A DNA stretch of 64,000 nucleotides from Saccharothrix carnea. GTDB lineage: Bacteria; Actinomycetota; Actinomycetes; Mycobacteriales; Pseudonocardiaceae. Position 1 is the first letter of the stretch; each line of letters opens with the position of its first letter. Positions 34,701 to 43,090 of this stretch are shown here, piece after piece. Location: contig NZ_PYAX01000016.1 in assembly GCF_003014735.1 (NCBI RefSeq), positions 62,001 through 126,000 on the forward strand, read 5' to 3'. The translations under genes were made by a program, and so were the position numbers. The notes beneath the pieces are model-generated. The model did not search any database. It was given only the letters and a program-made list of their open reading frames with translations, and was not told where the DNA came from.

Positions 34701-35180
34701 GTGGCGTTGAGCCCGCAGGCAGAACTCGTCTGGCAAGGTCGCATCCACCTGGGCGACGAGCCCGGCATCCACGGCAACGCCGCCTACAGCGGCCTGGGCG
34801 TGGAGTTACCCCTCACGCTGGACAAGACCGACCCCTCGGCGGCGGACACGACGACGCTGGTCGTGCGCACCCGCGACGTGCAGACCTTCCAGGGCTACCC
34901 GGGCCACCTGATCACGGTGACCGCCTACGTGCCCGACCCCGGCGACCCGAACCACAGCGTGCCCACCGTGCTGGCCGCCGAACGCCTCACCAGCGCCGAC
35001 GACAACGTCAAAGAGGTCGAGGTCGACCTGTCCGGGCTCGCCTTCCCGGCGTTCCTCGGGGTGCGCGTCGCGGTGGACACCGAGGTGCCGCCGGGCCTGT
35101 ACGACGACTTCCTGCTCGTGCGGCTGAGCAACTCCGCGGCGGACTTCGCGTTCGTCGCCACCTTCGGGTTCCGGGCATGA
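34701..35180 (+). CDS. Unknown protein in the btu/PhyH operon
   Basis: 159 residues from a GTG with a strong AGGAGG-type site. I recognise no family. The sequence has no signal peptide and no helix-rich stretch. Alternating hydrophobic patterns (TTTLVVRTRDVQTFQ, HLITVTAYVPD, VKEVEVDLSGLAF, FLLVRLSNSAADFAFVATFGF) suggest a beta-sandwich. The stop overlaps the methyltransferase ATG (ATGA), so the two are translationally coupled. Its conservation with the dioxygenases would show whether it is part of the same pathway, for example as a binding or cyclising protein. Confidence 0.75.
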   Translation: MALSPQAELVWQGRIHLGDEPGIHGNAAYSGLGVELPLTLDKTDPSAADTTTLVVRTRDVQTFQGYPGHLITVTAYVPDPGDPNHSVPTVLAAERLTSADDNVKEVEVDLSGLAFPAFLGVRVAVDTEVPPGLYDDFLLVRLSNSAADFAFVATFGFRA

Positions 35181-36082
35181 CCGCGTCCAGCCCACCCCAG
35201 GAGCACTACACGTCGGACATCGTCGGCGCGCAGGTCGGCGTCCCCGGCGCCGGTCTGCACGCCTACTTCACCAAGGACCTGCTGCACCCGCCGATGGTCG
35301 CGGACACCGAGATGTGGGCCGACGGCGAGCAGTGGTGGCGCGGCTCGCGGGACCACACGCTGGACGTGGGCAGCCTGGCCAGGCTCGTCCCCGGTGAGCA
35401 CGTCCTCGACATCGGGGGCGGCGTGGGCGGCCCGGCCCGGCTGCTGGCCGAGCACTACGGAGTGCGGGTCACCTCGGTCACGAACTCCGTCGCGCACGCC
35501 ACCACCCACCGGCGGATCACCGAACGCCACCCGCAGTTCCGCGAGACCGTCCGCGTGCACGTCGCCGACTGCCAGCGCGAACTGCCGCCCGGGCCGTACG
35601 ACGTGGCGATCAGCATCAACATGATCTACCAGGTGGCCGACCACCAGGCCGCGTTCACCCGCGTGTTCGAGGCGCTGCGGCCGGACGGCCGGTTCGTGGT
35701 GGACGACTGGATGCTCACGCCGCTGGCCGACGACCGCGACGTCGAACGGCTGTCGGCCCACTTCCGGTACCCGCACTTCACGCACACGGACCGGATCGAG
35801 CACGAACTGCTCGCGGCGGGGTTCCCGCCCGCCGAGGCGATCCTGGACCTCGGGCACATCGGCCGCGGTCCCATGGCCGAGCACTTCGAGCACCAGATGC
35901 GCAGCTACTTCGCGCCCAGGGTGCTCGCCGACTGGCCCGGTGACCCGCACGTCCTGCCCGGACGGCCCGCCTACGGGAAGTTGATGCTCGACCAGTTCAT
36001 CGCGGCGGTGAACCTCACCCTCGAGCTGTACCGGGACCACCGCATGACCTACCGGCGGCTGCTGGTGCGCAAACCCCGCTGA
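35177..36082 (+). CDS. Class I SAM-dependent methyltransferase
   Basis: 301 residues from an ATG overlapping the preceding stop. Motif I is VLDIGGGVGGPARLLAEHYG near residue 77, motif II VTSVTNS, and the later segments CQRELPPGPYDVAISINMIYQV and LRPDGRFVVDDWML complete the Rossmann core. The overall pattern (N-terminal helical cap, GxGxGGPAR) is that of small-molecule O/C-methyltransferases such as those acting on sterols, tocopherol precursors or antibiotics. No Cys motif for nucleic acid modification is seen. It lies between the two dioxygenases. Confidence 0.88.
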   Translation: MTASSPPQEHYTSDIVGAQVGVPGAGLHAYFTKDLLHPPMVADTEMWADGEQWWRGSRDHTLDVGSLARLVPGEHVLDIGGGVGGPARLLAEHYGVRVTSVTNSVAHATTHRRITERHPQFRETVRVHVADCQRELPPGPYDVAISINMIYQVADHQAAFTRVFEALRPDGRFVVDDWMLTPLADDRDVERLSAHFRYPHFTHTDRIEHELLAAGFPPAEAILDLGHIGRGPMAEHFEHQMRSYFAPRVLADWPGDPHVLPGRPAYGKLMLDQFIAAVNLTLELYRDHRMTYRRLLVRKPR

Positions 36083-36106
36083 CCCGTCCCCGCGAGAGGA
36101 TCCGGC

Positions 36107-36970
36107 ATGGACGCGAAGACCGACACCGAACCGGTCGAGGACCTGGCCCGGGACGGTTTCTGCCTGGTGCCCGGGGTGCTCGGCCGAGCCGAGCTGGACG
36201 GGCTGGCGGAGCTGGCCCGGCGCAAGCTCGACGCCGAGCGGCCCGAGCACTTCGAGCGGTTCTCCCACCACGGCAGCCTCATCCCGGTGCGCTACGACGA
36301 CCCGGAACTCGTCGCGGTCCTGCTGTCACCGGGCGTGCGGGAGGCGTTCCGCGGCCTGGGCATGACCGACCCGAAGTGGATCAACGGCTACGTGATCGCG
36401 AAACCGCCGCGGTCACCGGGCCTGTGGTGGCACCAGGACTGGTGGGCCTGGGGCACGCCCCGCACGTACACCGCCGAGCCGACCCAGCTGTTCTGCATGC
36501 TCTACCTGCAACCCACCACGCCCGAGAACGGTTGCCTGCGGGCGATCCCGGGCAGCCACCTCGCGCGCCACCCGCTGCACGACCTCCCGGAGCCGCACAC
36601 CCTGGAGATCGAGGGCCAACCCGCCGACTCGCCGTCGCACCAGCGGTGGCCGGGCGAGGTCGACGTGCTCGCCCAGCCCGGCGACCTGGTGATCGGTGAC
36701 GTCCGGGTCATCCACGCCACCCACCCGAACACCACCGACGCGTGGCGCACCGCGGTGGACCTGCTGCTGGTGCCGCACTTCTCCTCGCTGCCGGCGGAGT
36801 TCCGCGCGCACTACACCAACCAGTTCTGCCAACCGCCGGTCGGCTGGTGGGAGGACCCCGACCACCCGCTGGTCGGCACCCCGTTCGGCGAACTGCTGCC
36901 GACGTACGACGGCCCGGACCGGGACCGCATGATGGCCTACTCCCGCAAGCCGACGTGGCCGAACCCGTGA
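36107..36970 (+). CDS. PhyH-family Fe(II)/2-oxoglutarate dioxygenase 2
   Basis: 287 residues. The iron site begins with HQD in LWWHQDWWAWG near residue 109 and ends with the His in VRVIHATHPNTTD near residue 205, followed by WRTAVDLLL with the 2-oxoglutarate Arg. LYLQPTTPENGCLRAIPGSHL is the characteristic PhyH central strand. It is only distantly similar to the first dioxygenase, so the operon likely codes two different oxidation steps. The stop overlaps the next GTG by 4 bp. Confidence 0.9.
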   Translation: MDAKTDTEPVEDLARDGFCLVPGVLGRAELDGLAELARRKLDAERPEHFERFSHHGSLIPVRYDDPELVAVLLSPGVREAFRGLGMTDPKWINGYVIAKPPRSPGLWWHQDWWAWGTPRTYTAEPTQLFCMLYLQPTTPENGCLRAIPGSHLARHPLHDLPEPHTLEIEGQPADSPSHQRWPGEVDVLAQPGDLVIGDVRVIHATHPNTTDAWRTAVDLLLVPHFSSLPAEFRAHYTNQFCQPPVGWWEDPDHPLVGTPFGELLPTYDGPDRDRMMAYSRKPTWPNP

Positions 36971-37908
36971 CCGGCGAGGCGATCACCACGACCGGTCTCG
37001 GCCGGGTCTTCGGTGATCGCCACGCGGTGCGCGACCTCGACCTGCGGGTGCCGACCGGTCAGGTGATGGGGTTGCTCGGACCGAACGGCGCGGGCAAGAC
37101 CACCACGATCCGGATGCTGACCACGCTGCTGGCACCCACCTCCGGCAGCGCCCGCGTCGCCGGGCTGGACGTGCGGCGGTACCCGGCCCGCGCCCGCAGG
37201 CACATCGGGTACGTGCCGCAGGAGAAGGGGGTCCGGCACCTGCTCACCGGCCGGGAGAGCGCGGAGATCGAGGCGGACCTGCACCACATCCCGCGCCGGG
37301 AACGGGACCGGCGGGTCACCGAGGTGCTGGACCTGCTCGGCCTGCTGCCCGACGCCGACCGGCTCGTGTCGGAGTACTCCGGCGGCCTGCAACGCCGGTT
37401 GGACCTCGCCTGCGGGCTGCTGCACCGACCCGACGTGCTGATCCTGGACGAACCGACCCTGGGGCTGGACGTGCCGTCCCGGCGGCAGGTCTGGGACCAC
37501 GTCCGGCAGCTGCGCGACGGCGGCGGCACGGTGCTGCTGGCCACGAACTACCTCGACGAGGCGGACGCGCTGTGCGACCGCGTGACGATCCTGGACCGGG
37601 GCCGTGAAGTGGTCACCGGCACGCCGGCCGAGCTGAAGCGGAAGGTCGGGGCGGACGTGGTCGTGGTCCGGACCCGGCAGCCGGACCGGTTGGGCCGGGC
37701 GCTCGCCGGCCTGCCGTGGGTGCGGCAGGTGAAGGTGGTGGACGCCGACGTGTCGGTGTTCGTCGCGGACGCGCCCTCGGCGCTTCCCGCGGTCATGGCC
37801 GAGGCGCGGCGGCACGACGTGGCGGTGCTCCGGGCGACTTACGAGCGGCCGACGCTGGACGACGTGTTCGTGCACTTCACCGGTCATGTCGCGGCGGGCG
37901 CGCAGTGA
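36967..37908 (+). CDS. ABC-2 type exporter ATPase (DrrA-like)
   Basis: 313 residues. Walker A GPNGAGKTT near residue 37, signature YSGGLQRRLDLACGL near 137, Walker B VLILDEPTLGLD near 157. The C-terminal 90 residues (VVRTRQPDRLGRALAGLPWV...) are the extra domain typical of DrrA/NodI-type exporters, and the permease follows 24 bases later. This exporter subfamily moves antibiotics, lipids or polysaccharides out of the cell. Its position after the tailoring genes suggests that the operon makes and secretes a small molecule. Confidence 0.9.
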   Translation: MTGEAITTTGLGRVFGDRHAVRDLDLRVPTGQVMGLLGPNGAGKTTTIRMLTTLLAPTSGSARVAGLDVRRYPARARRHIGYVPQEKGVRHLLTGRESAEIEADLHHIPRRERDRRVTEVLDLLGLLPDADRLVSEYSGGLQRRLDLACGLLHRPDVLILDEPTLGLDVPSRRQVWDHVRQLRDGGGTVLLATNYLDEADALCDRVTILDRGREVVTGTPAELKRKVGADVVVVRTRQPDRLGRALAGLPWVRQVKVVDADVSVFVADAPSALPAVMAEARRHDVAVLRATYERPTLDDVFVHFTGHVAAGAQ

Positions 37909-37932
37909 TGGGCACCCCGTGAGGAGCACGCC

Positions 37933-38751
37933 GTGACGGTCGCTTCCGGAGCGCGCCCGGCCCGTGCCACCCGGCTCGGCCAGTGGGCGCAGGAGCTGCG
38001 GGCGCTGCTGCGCCGGTGGTACCTCCAGTTGGTGCGGGAACGGGCGCACCTGGTCCTCACCCTGTGCCAGCCGGCGTTCTGGTTGGTGTTCTTCGGGCTC
38101 GGCGTCGGCGGGCTGGTCGACCACGCCACCGTCGGCACGGACGACTACACCGGGTTCATCCTGCCGGGGGTCATCGGGTCCACCGTCATCGGCTCGGCGA
38201 TCAGCGGCGCCGTGCCTTTGTTGTGGGACAAGGAAACCGGTTACCTGCACAAGTTGCTCAGCATGCCGATCAACCGCGGTTCGGTCCTGCTGAGCAGGTT
38301 GCTGTTCCAGGTGGTGGTGACCGGCGTGCAGGTCGCGTTCATCCTGCTGGTCGCCGTCGTCCTCGGCGTGCGCGTCGCCACCGGTTTCCCGGGGCTGCTG
38401 CTGGTGTCGCTGGTGGCGGCGCTGCTCACGGTGGCGCTGACCGCGGTCTTCCTGGCGCTGGCCTACCACGGTCCCGGGCACAACACGTTCTTCACCGTCA
38501 GCGGCTTCGCCGCGCTGCCGTTGTTGTTGGCCAGCAACGCCTTCGTGCCGCTGGCCGCCATGCCCGGGTGGATGGCCGCCGTCGCCCGGTTGAACCCGTT
38601 GACCTACGCCAACGAGGCGTCCCGCCAACTGGTGCTCGGCGGCTGGCACCCGCGCCTCGTCGGCTACCTGGTGGGCCTGTCGCTGTTCGCCGCGGTGTGC
38701 GTCACAGCCGCCTCCCTGGCCTTCCGCAAGCAAGCAGGGGGAGCGCCGTGA
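37933..38751 (+). CDS. ABC-2 type exporter permease (DrrB-like)
   Basis: 272 residues with about six helices. LCQPAFWLVFFGLGVGGLV and the ABC-2 signature region (GSAISGAVPLLWDKETGYLHKLLSMPINRGS) identify it. It partners with the upstream ATPase. The GTG start follows a GAGGAG site, and the 3' end overlaps the cbiZ start by 4 bp. Confidence 0.9.
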   Translation: MTVASGARPARATRLGQWAQELRALLRRWYLQLVRERAHLVLTLCQPAFWLVFFGLGVGGLVDHATVGTDDYTGFILPGVIGSTVIGSAISGAVPLLWDKETGYLHKLLSMPINRGSVLLSRLLFQVVVTGVQVAFILLVAVVLGVRVATGFPGLLLVSLVAALLTVALTAVFLALAYHGPGHNTFFTVSGFAALPLLLASNAFVPLAAMPGWMAAVARLNPLTYANEASRQLVLGGWHPRLVGYLVGLSLFAAVCVTAASLAFRKQAGGAP

Positions 38752-39410
38752 ATCCCGAACCGCCCGTCGTGACACCCGAACCGCACGTCGTGACACCCTC
38801 GCTGCACCTGGCCGCCGGCAGCCCGCTCCTGCTGTGGCGCCCCGACCGCCCGTGGCTCGCCATCTCGTCGGCCGTGCACGGCGGCGGCATCGGCGAACGC
38901 GAATGGGTCCTCAACGCCACCGTGGGCTCCGACTACCGCCGCGACGACCCTGGCGACCACGTGGCCGAACTGGCCGCCGCGTGTGGCCTGACCGGCACCG
39001 GCACCGGCCTGCTCACCGCCCTCGACGTGCGCCGGCAGGTGACCACGACCGACCGCGGCGTGACCGTCACCGCCACCACGCGGATCGGCGCCCACTGCAC
39101 GTGGGCGGCCGGGGACGAGGAGCTGGCCTGGCTGCCGGGCACCATCAATGTCGTCGCCTGGCTCCCGCTCCGGCTGACGCCTGCCGCGCTCGTCAACGCC
39201 GTCGCCACGGTGGCCGAGGCGAAGGCGCAGGCACTGCGCGAAGCCGGCCTGCCCGGCACCGGCACCCCCACGGACGCCACGATCCTGCTCTGCCCGACCA
39301 CGGACCCGTTCGACCGCTACGGCGGCCCTCGGTCCGTCTACGGCTCCAGGCTGGCGCGCGCCGTGCACGCCTGCGTCAGCGCGGGCCTGCGAACGTCCCC
39401 GATGTCCTGA
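38748..39410 (+). CDS. cbiZ: Adenosylcobinamide amidohydrolase (CbiZ family)
   Basis: 220 residues. The family features are SSAVHGGGIGEREWVLNATVGSDYRRDDPGDHV at the N-terminus, GTGLLTALDV, the central LPGTINVVAWLPLRLTPAALVNAVATVAEAKAQAL and the C-terminal TPTDATILLCPTT. CbiZ removes the aminopropanol side chain of adenosylcobinamide (and of some corrinoids), giving adenosylcobyric acid for salvage. It is the last gene of an operon that starts with a BtuFCD importer, which supports corrinoid uptake as the importer's job. Confidence 0.85.
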   Translation: MNPEPPVVTPEPHVVTPSLHLAAGSPLLLWRPDRPWLAISSAVHGGGIGEREWVLNATVGSDYRRDDPGDHVAELAAACGLTGTGTGLLTALDVRRQVTTTDRGVTVTATTRIGAHCTWAAGDEELAWLPGTINVVAWLPLRLTPAALVNAVATVAEAKAQALREAGLPGTGTPTDATILLCPTTDPFDRYGGPRSVYGSRLARAVHACVSAGLRTSPMS

Positions 39411-39418
39411 GGCGGCCC

Positions 39419-39443
39419 GGGGGTCGGCCGCTCCGACGCCCCC
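39419..39443 (+). terminator. Probable terminator after the btu/PhyH operon
   Basis: GGGGGTCGG pairs with CCGACGCCCCC, with one bulged base, around a five-base loop, starting eight bases after the cbiZ stop. No T-run follows. Confidence 0.4.
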
Positions 39444-39460
39444 GAGGGCTCTGGGGACGT

Positions 39461-39590
39461 GCGGCCGGTCGAGGCGGGCCTTGTTGTTTCTCCCGACGTT
39501 TCAGACGAATGATAACACCGTGTTCTTTGAAGCCGGAAGCATGATCACCCGATCGTGGAACCGGCACTCGGCAAAGGTGCAGGTCAGAGC
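39461..39590. repeat. Long inverted repeat, left copy (~130 bp)
   Basis: This segment matches the reverse complement of 53692-53820 at roughly 90% (about 13 differences by eye over 130 bases). It is less GC-rich than its surroundings (for example TTGTTGTTTCTCCCGACGTT and the palindrome AACACCGTGTT). No frame in it is convincing. The two copies in opposite orientation bound a 14 kb segment. The rest of the gap to 39762 holds the promoter of the beta-lactamase-family gene. Confidence 0.75.
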
Positions 39591-39679
39591 GGTGGCTGGC
39601 GTAACGCGCCCTCGGTTGACCCGCGTCGACTGGGCCAAGCCTCAGAGAGGCGGTCCGGGCTGTGAGCCGGCTCATGGTT

Positions 39680-39691
39680 GAGGTTGACCTC
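39680..39691 (+). promoter_or_regulatory. Possible MerR-type operator
   Basis: GAGGT/ACCTC palindrome overlapping a TTGACC hexamer, 72 bases before the ATG of the beta-lactamase-family gene. A MerR regulator is encoded just downstream of that gene. The link is inferred from position only. Confidence 0.3.
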
Positions 39692-39762
39692 GGGTCAGGG
39701 CGGAAGCTCGTCGCGGCGGCACGACGCCGACCGCACGCGGCAGACCCGAGGAGAGATCCACC

Positions 39763-40890
39763 ATGGCCCGGACGACTCACGAGAACACCACGACCCTCGA
39801 CGCCCGCCCGGAGCTGAGGAAGGCGATCGAGGAGATCGTCGAGGCCGGCTTCACCGGGATCACGCTGCGCGTGCACGACGAGCGGGGCGAGTGGGTCGGC
39901 AGCGCCGGAGCCGCCGAGCTCGGCGGGACCGCCAAGCCGCCGATCGACGGGCACGTCCGGATCGGCAGCAACACCAAGACCTTCACCGCGACGCTCGTGC
40001 TGCGACTCGTCGCCGAAGGCCGGATCGTGCTGGACGCCCCGATGTCGCGCTACCTGCCGGGCTTCGGCCTGGACGAGCGGATCACGGTGCGGATGTTGTT
40101 GCAGCACACCAGTGGCGTGTTCAACTTCAGCGGCGAGGTCTACGACGACGGGACGATCGTGCCCGGCATCCCGATCCCCTACGGACCCTCAGCCGCGGAG
40201 TGGGTGGACCTCCGGTTCCACACCTACCGGCCGGACGACCTGGTGCGCGAGGCGTCGGCCAGACCGGCGCGGTTCGAGCCGGGGACGGGCTGGAGCTACT
40301 CCAACACCAACTACGTGCTGGCCCGACTGCTGGTCGAAGAGGTCACCGGACGCCCGTTCGCCGAGCAGATGCGGCAGCGGATCCTGGCACCGCTCGGGTT
40401 GTCGGGCACGGTGGTGCCGGACGCCTCACCGGAGATCCCCGTGCCGCACGCCCACGCGTACTACCGGTACGAGGACGGCGGCGAGCGGAAGACGATCGAC
40501 GTCACCCGCCAGAACCCGTCCTGGATCTCCACCGGCGGCGACATGATCTCGACCACCCGCGACCTCCACACGTTCATCTCGGCGCTGATGGGCGGCGAAC
40601 TGCTGCCCGCACCGCTGCTGGCCGAGATGTGCGCACCGCACCCGACCGGCATCCCGGGCATGAACTACGGCCTCGGGGTGTTCGTGCTGACCACCGAAGG
40701 CGGCACGGTCATCTCGCACAACGGCGCCGCGGTCGGCCACGCGGCGCTGATGTACAGCACGCCTGACGGCCGCAAGACCCTGACCGCCGCCCTGAACTGC
40801 GTCGACGACGCCGACCTGGCCATCGCGACCGCGTTCCGCGGCGCCCAGGCCAGGCTCGTCGCGGAGGTGTTCGGGCCGGTGGCAGGCTGA
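39763..40890 (+). CDS. Serine beta-lactamase/D-Ala-D-Ala carboxypeptidase-family hydrolase
   Basis: 375 residues; AGGAG ribosome site. Class C beta-lactamase fold with the nucleophile motif SNTK in GSNTKTFTATLVL near residue 68, the YSN motif in GWSYSNTNYVLARLL near residue 181, and a late ISHNGA segment in place of KTG. No signal peptide is seen, which argues against a classical secreted beta-lactamase and for an esterase or peptidase of the same family. The MerR regulator begins four bases after its stop, so the two are co-transcribed. Confidence 0.85.
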   Translation: MARTTHENTTTLDARPELRKAIEEIVEAGFTGITLRVHDERGEWVGSAGAAELGGTAKPPIDGHVRIGSNTKTFTATLVLRLVAEGRIVLDAPMSRYLPGFGLDERITVRMLLQHTSGVFNFSGEVYDDGTIVPGIPIPYGPSAAEWVDLRFHTYRPDDLVREASARPARFEPGTGWSYSNTNYVLARLLVEEVTGRPFAEQMRQRILAPLGLSGTVVPDASPEIPVPHAHAYYRYEDGGERKTIDVTRQNPSWISTGGDMISTTRDLHTFISALMGGELLPAPLLAEMCAPHPTGIPGMNYGLGVFVLTTEGGTVISHNGAAVGHAALMYSTPDGRKTLTAALNCVDDADLAIATAFRGAQARLVAEVFGPVAG

Positions 40891-40894
40891 GCGG

Positions 40895-41680
40895 ATGACG
40901 ACCGGGGTGACGATCGGGCAGGCGGCGGCGTTCGTCGGCGTCACGGTGAAGACCGTGCGGCACTACCACAAGCTCGGTCTGGTCGAGGAGCCGGAACGCG
41001 ACAGCTCCGGCTACCGCCGGTACGGGTCGACCGAGTTGTCCCGGCTGGTCCAAGCCCGGACGCTGGCCGCCGCCGGGGTGCCGCTGGCCGGGATCGGGCC
41101 GCTGCTCGACGCCGACGCCGCGCGGTTCGCCGCCGCGATCGCCGACGTGGCACGGCAGCTCACCGAGCGGATCGAGGAGCTGGTCGAGCGGCGGGACACG
41201 CTGCACCGGCTCGCGGACGGTGACCGGGCGCTGCTGCCCGACCGCGCCGTGGCGCTGCTCCGGCGGATGTCCGACCTCGGCTTCCCCGCGGCCGAGGTGG
41301 CGGCCACCAGGGACGGCTGGGTGCTGGCCAAGGCCCTGGTCCCGGAGGGCTTCGACGACTACCTCACCGACGTCGACCACGCCCTGCACGACGCCCGGTT
41401 CGTCGCCCTGGTCAAACGCGGTGCCGAAGCCGCGGCCTGGGAGCCGGACGACCCGCGCGTCGACCGGCTGGCCACCGACATGGCCGAACACCTCCTCGCC
41501 AACCCCGCGCACCTGCGGATCGTGACCGGCCTGCGGGCCCGCACCGAGACCGCGACCCGGTACGAGCTGATCGCCCACCACGGCGAAGAACGGGGATCGG
41601 CCGCCGCCCGGGCACTCGCCCTGGTCGAGGCCAAGCTCCGCGCCGCGGGTGTCCGCCTGCCCGGACCGTGCGCCCGCTGA
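40895..41680 (+). CDS. MerR-family transcriptional regulator
   Basis: 261 residues. The N-terminus VTIGQAAAFVGVTVKTVRHYHKLGLVEEPERDSSGYRRYG is the winged-helix MerR domain, followed by the dimerisation coiled coil (QLTERIEELVERRDTLHRL). The C-terminal 140 residues form a helical effector domain rich in Ala, Asp and Arg; no metal-binding Cys cluster is present, so a small-molecule or protein ligand is more likely than a metal. It follows the beta-lactamase-family gene, which it may control. Confidence 0.9.
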   Translation: MTTGVTIGQAAAFVGVTVKTVRHYHKLGLVEEPERDSSGYRRYGSTELSRLVQARTLAAAGVPLAGIGPLLDADAARFAAAIADVARQLTERIEELVERRDTLHRLADGDRALLPDRAVALLRRMSDLGFPAAEVAATRDGWVLAKALVPEGFDDYLTDVDHALHDARFVALVKRGAEAAAWEPDDPRVDRLATDMAEHLLANPAHLRIVTGLRARTETATRYELIAHHGEERGSAAARALALVEAKLRAAGVRLPGPCAR

Positions 41681-41803
41681 CCCCGCCTCGGCGAGCCCCG
41701 CCATCGGTGGACGCGTTCCCAGCAGATGAGCGTTCGTCCGGACGGGCGCGCCGAGCAGGTACGGTCCGTCGCGCCAGCCCTGATACGGCCATCGGGGGAG
41801 TGT

Positions 41804-41819
41804 CTGCTCGGACGAGCAG
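41804..41819 (+). promoter_or_regulatory. Palindrome next to the BMP lipoprotein ribosome site
   Basis: CTGCTCG/CGAGCAG around two bases, ending 14 bases before the GTG at 41834 and just ahead of the GAGGGGA ribosome site. It could be an operator or a translation-controlling hairpin. Confidence 0.35.
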
Positions 41820-41833
41820 GGAGGGGACGAGCC

Positions 41834-42991
41834 GTGCGCCGTCGTACGTGCAGGACCGCTGTTGCCGCGATCGCGTTGACCAGCCTCATGGTGGTGAGCG
41901 CCTGCGCGAAGGACTCCGGCGCGGGCACCACCGGGTCGTCCGCCTCCGCCGGTGCCGCTTGTGAGTTCGCGCCGGCGCCCAGCGCGCCCGCCGGTTCCGG
42001 CAGCAGCGCCACCGACCGGCCCGTCGACGGCGAGGAGATCGACGCGAGCGGGCTGAAGATCGGCTTGGCCTACGACATCGGTGGTCGTGGTGACGCGTCG
42101 TTCAACGACCTCGCCGCCGCCGGGTTCGACCGGGTGATCAAGGACACGGGGGTGGCGAAGGAGAACACCCGCGAGCTCTCCGCCGCCCCGAACGAGGACG
42201 AGTCGGTGAAGCAGTCCCGCCTGCGCCAGCTCGCGCGCGAGGGCTTCGACCCGATCGTCGCGGTCGGGTTCGCCTACACCGAGTCGCTGCGGGTCGTGGC
42301 GCCGGAGTTCCCGGACGTCCAGTTCGGCCTGGTGGACTCGGCGGTGGAGGGCGCGGCCAACGTCACGCCGCTGGTCTTCGCCGAGCAGGAGGGCGCGTTC
42401 CTGGCCGGTGTCGTGGCCGCGTACCAGAGCAAGAAGTGCCACGTCGGTTTCGTCGGCGGCGTCGACATCCCGCTGATCCACAAGTTCGAGGCCGGTTACG
42501 TCCAGGGCGCGAAGGCCGCCGCGCCGAACATCGTGGTCGAGAAGAAGTACATCACGCCGGCCACCGACTTCACCGGCTTCCAGGACCCCGCGAAGGGCCT
42601 GGAGACCGCGAAGGGCCTGATCGAGAAGGGCGCGGACGTCCTCTACCCGGCCGCGGGCGCGTCCGGCATCGGCGTGTTCTCCGCGGTGAAGCAGGCGGGT
42701 GTGCTGGCGATCGGCTGTGACGCCGACCAGTACCACCAGCCCGCGCTCGCGGACACCAAGGACGTCATCGTCGCGTCGAGCCTCAAGCGCGTCGACGTGG
42801 CGGTCCACGACTTCGTCCGGGCCGCCGCGAGCGACGACCTCGCGTCCCTGCCGAAGGTCTTCGACCTCAAGGTGAACGGTGTCGGCTACGCCACCTCGGG
42901 CGGTCGGATCGACGCCGAGTTGCAGGGCATCCTCGAAGGGTTCAAGGCCCAGATCATCGAGGGGAAGATCAAGGTCGCGGACAAGCGGTAG
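41834..42991 (+). CDS. BMP-family (nucleoside-type) substrate-binding lipoprotein
   Basis: 385 residues from a GTG after a GAGGGGA site. The signal peptide ends in the lipobox VVSAC. The mature part shows the BMP/PnrA/Med fold: GLAYDIGGRGDASFNDLAAAGFDR (ligand loop with DxSFND), PIVAVGFAYTESLRVVAPEFPDVQFGLVD, VGFVGGVDIPLIHKFEAGYVQGAK and AGASGIGVFSAVKQAGVLAIGCDADQ. The family binds purine nucleosides for ABC uptake. No ATPase or permease gene is next to it, so it either works with a transporter encoded elsewhere or acts as a sensor. Confidence 0.88.
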   Translation: MRRRTCRTAVAAIALTSLMVVSACAKDSGAGTTGSSASAGAACEFAPAPSAPAGSGSSATDRPVDGEEIDASGLKIGLAYDIGGRGDASFNDLAAAGFDRVIKDTGVAKENTRELSAAPNEDESVKQSRLRQLAREGFDPIVAVGFAYTESLRVVAPEFPDVQFGLVDSAVEGAANVTPLVFAEQEGAFLAGVVAAYQSKKCHVGFVGGVDIPLIHKFEAGYVQGAKAAAPNIVVEKKYITPATDFTGFQDPAKGLETAKGLIEKGADVLYPAAGASGIGVFSAVKQAGVLAIGCDADQYHQPALADTKDVIVASSLKRVDVAVHDFVRAAASDDLASLPKVFDLKVNGVGYATSGGRIDAELQGILEGFKAQIIEGKIKVADKR

Positions 42992-43090
42992 AACGCCGGT
43001 GCACCCTCGACGTCCTGCTTTGATATCTCCAGGCCCGGGTCGGACAACGACCGCCCCGGTGCTGCTCCACCCCTGTGACGAAGGACGTTG

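Noticed and set aside
39481..39681. Short plus-strand frame inside the left inverted repeat
   Set aside because: The frame is not preserved in the right copy, and the segment aligns as noncoding DNA.
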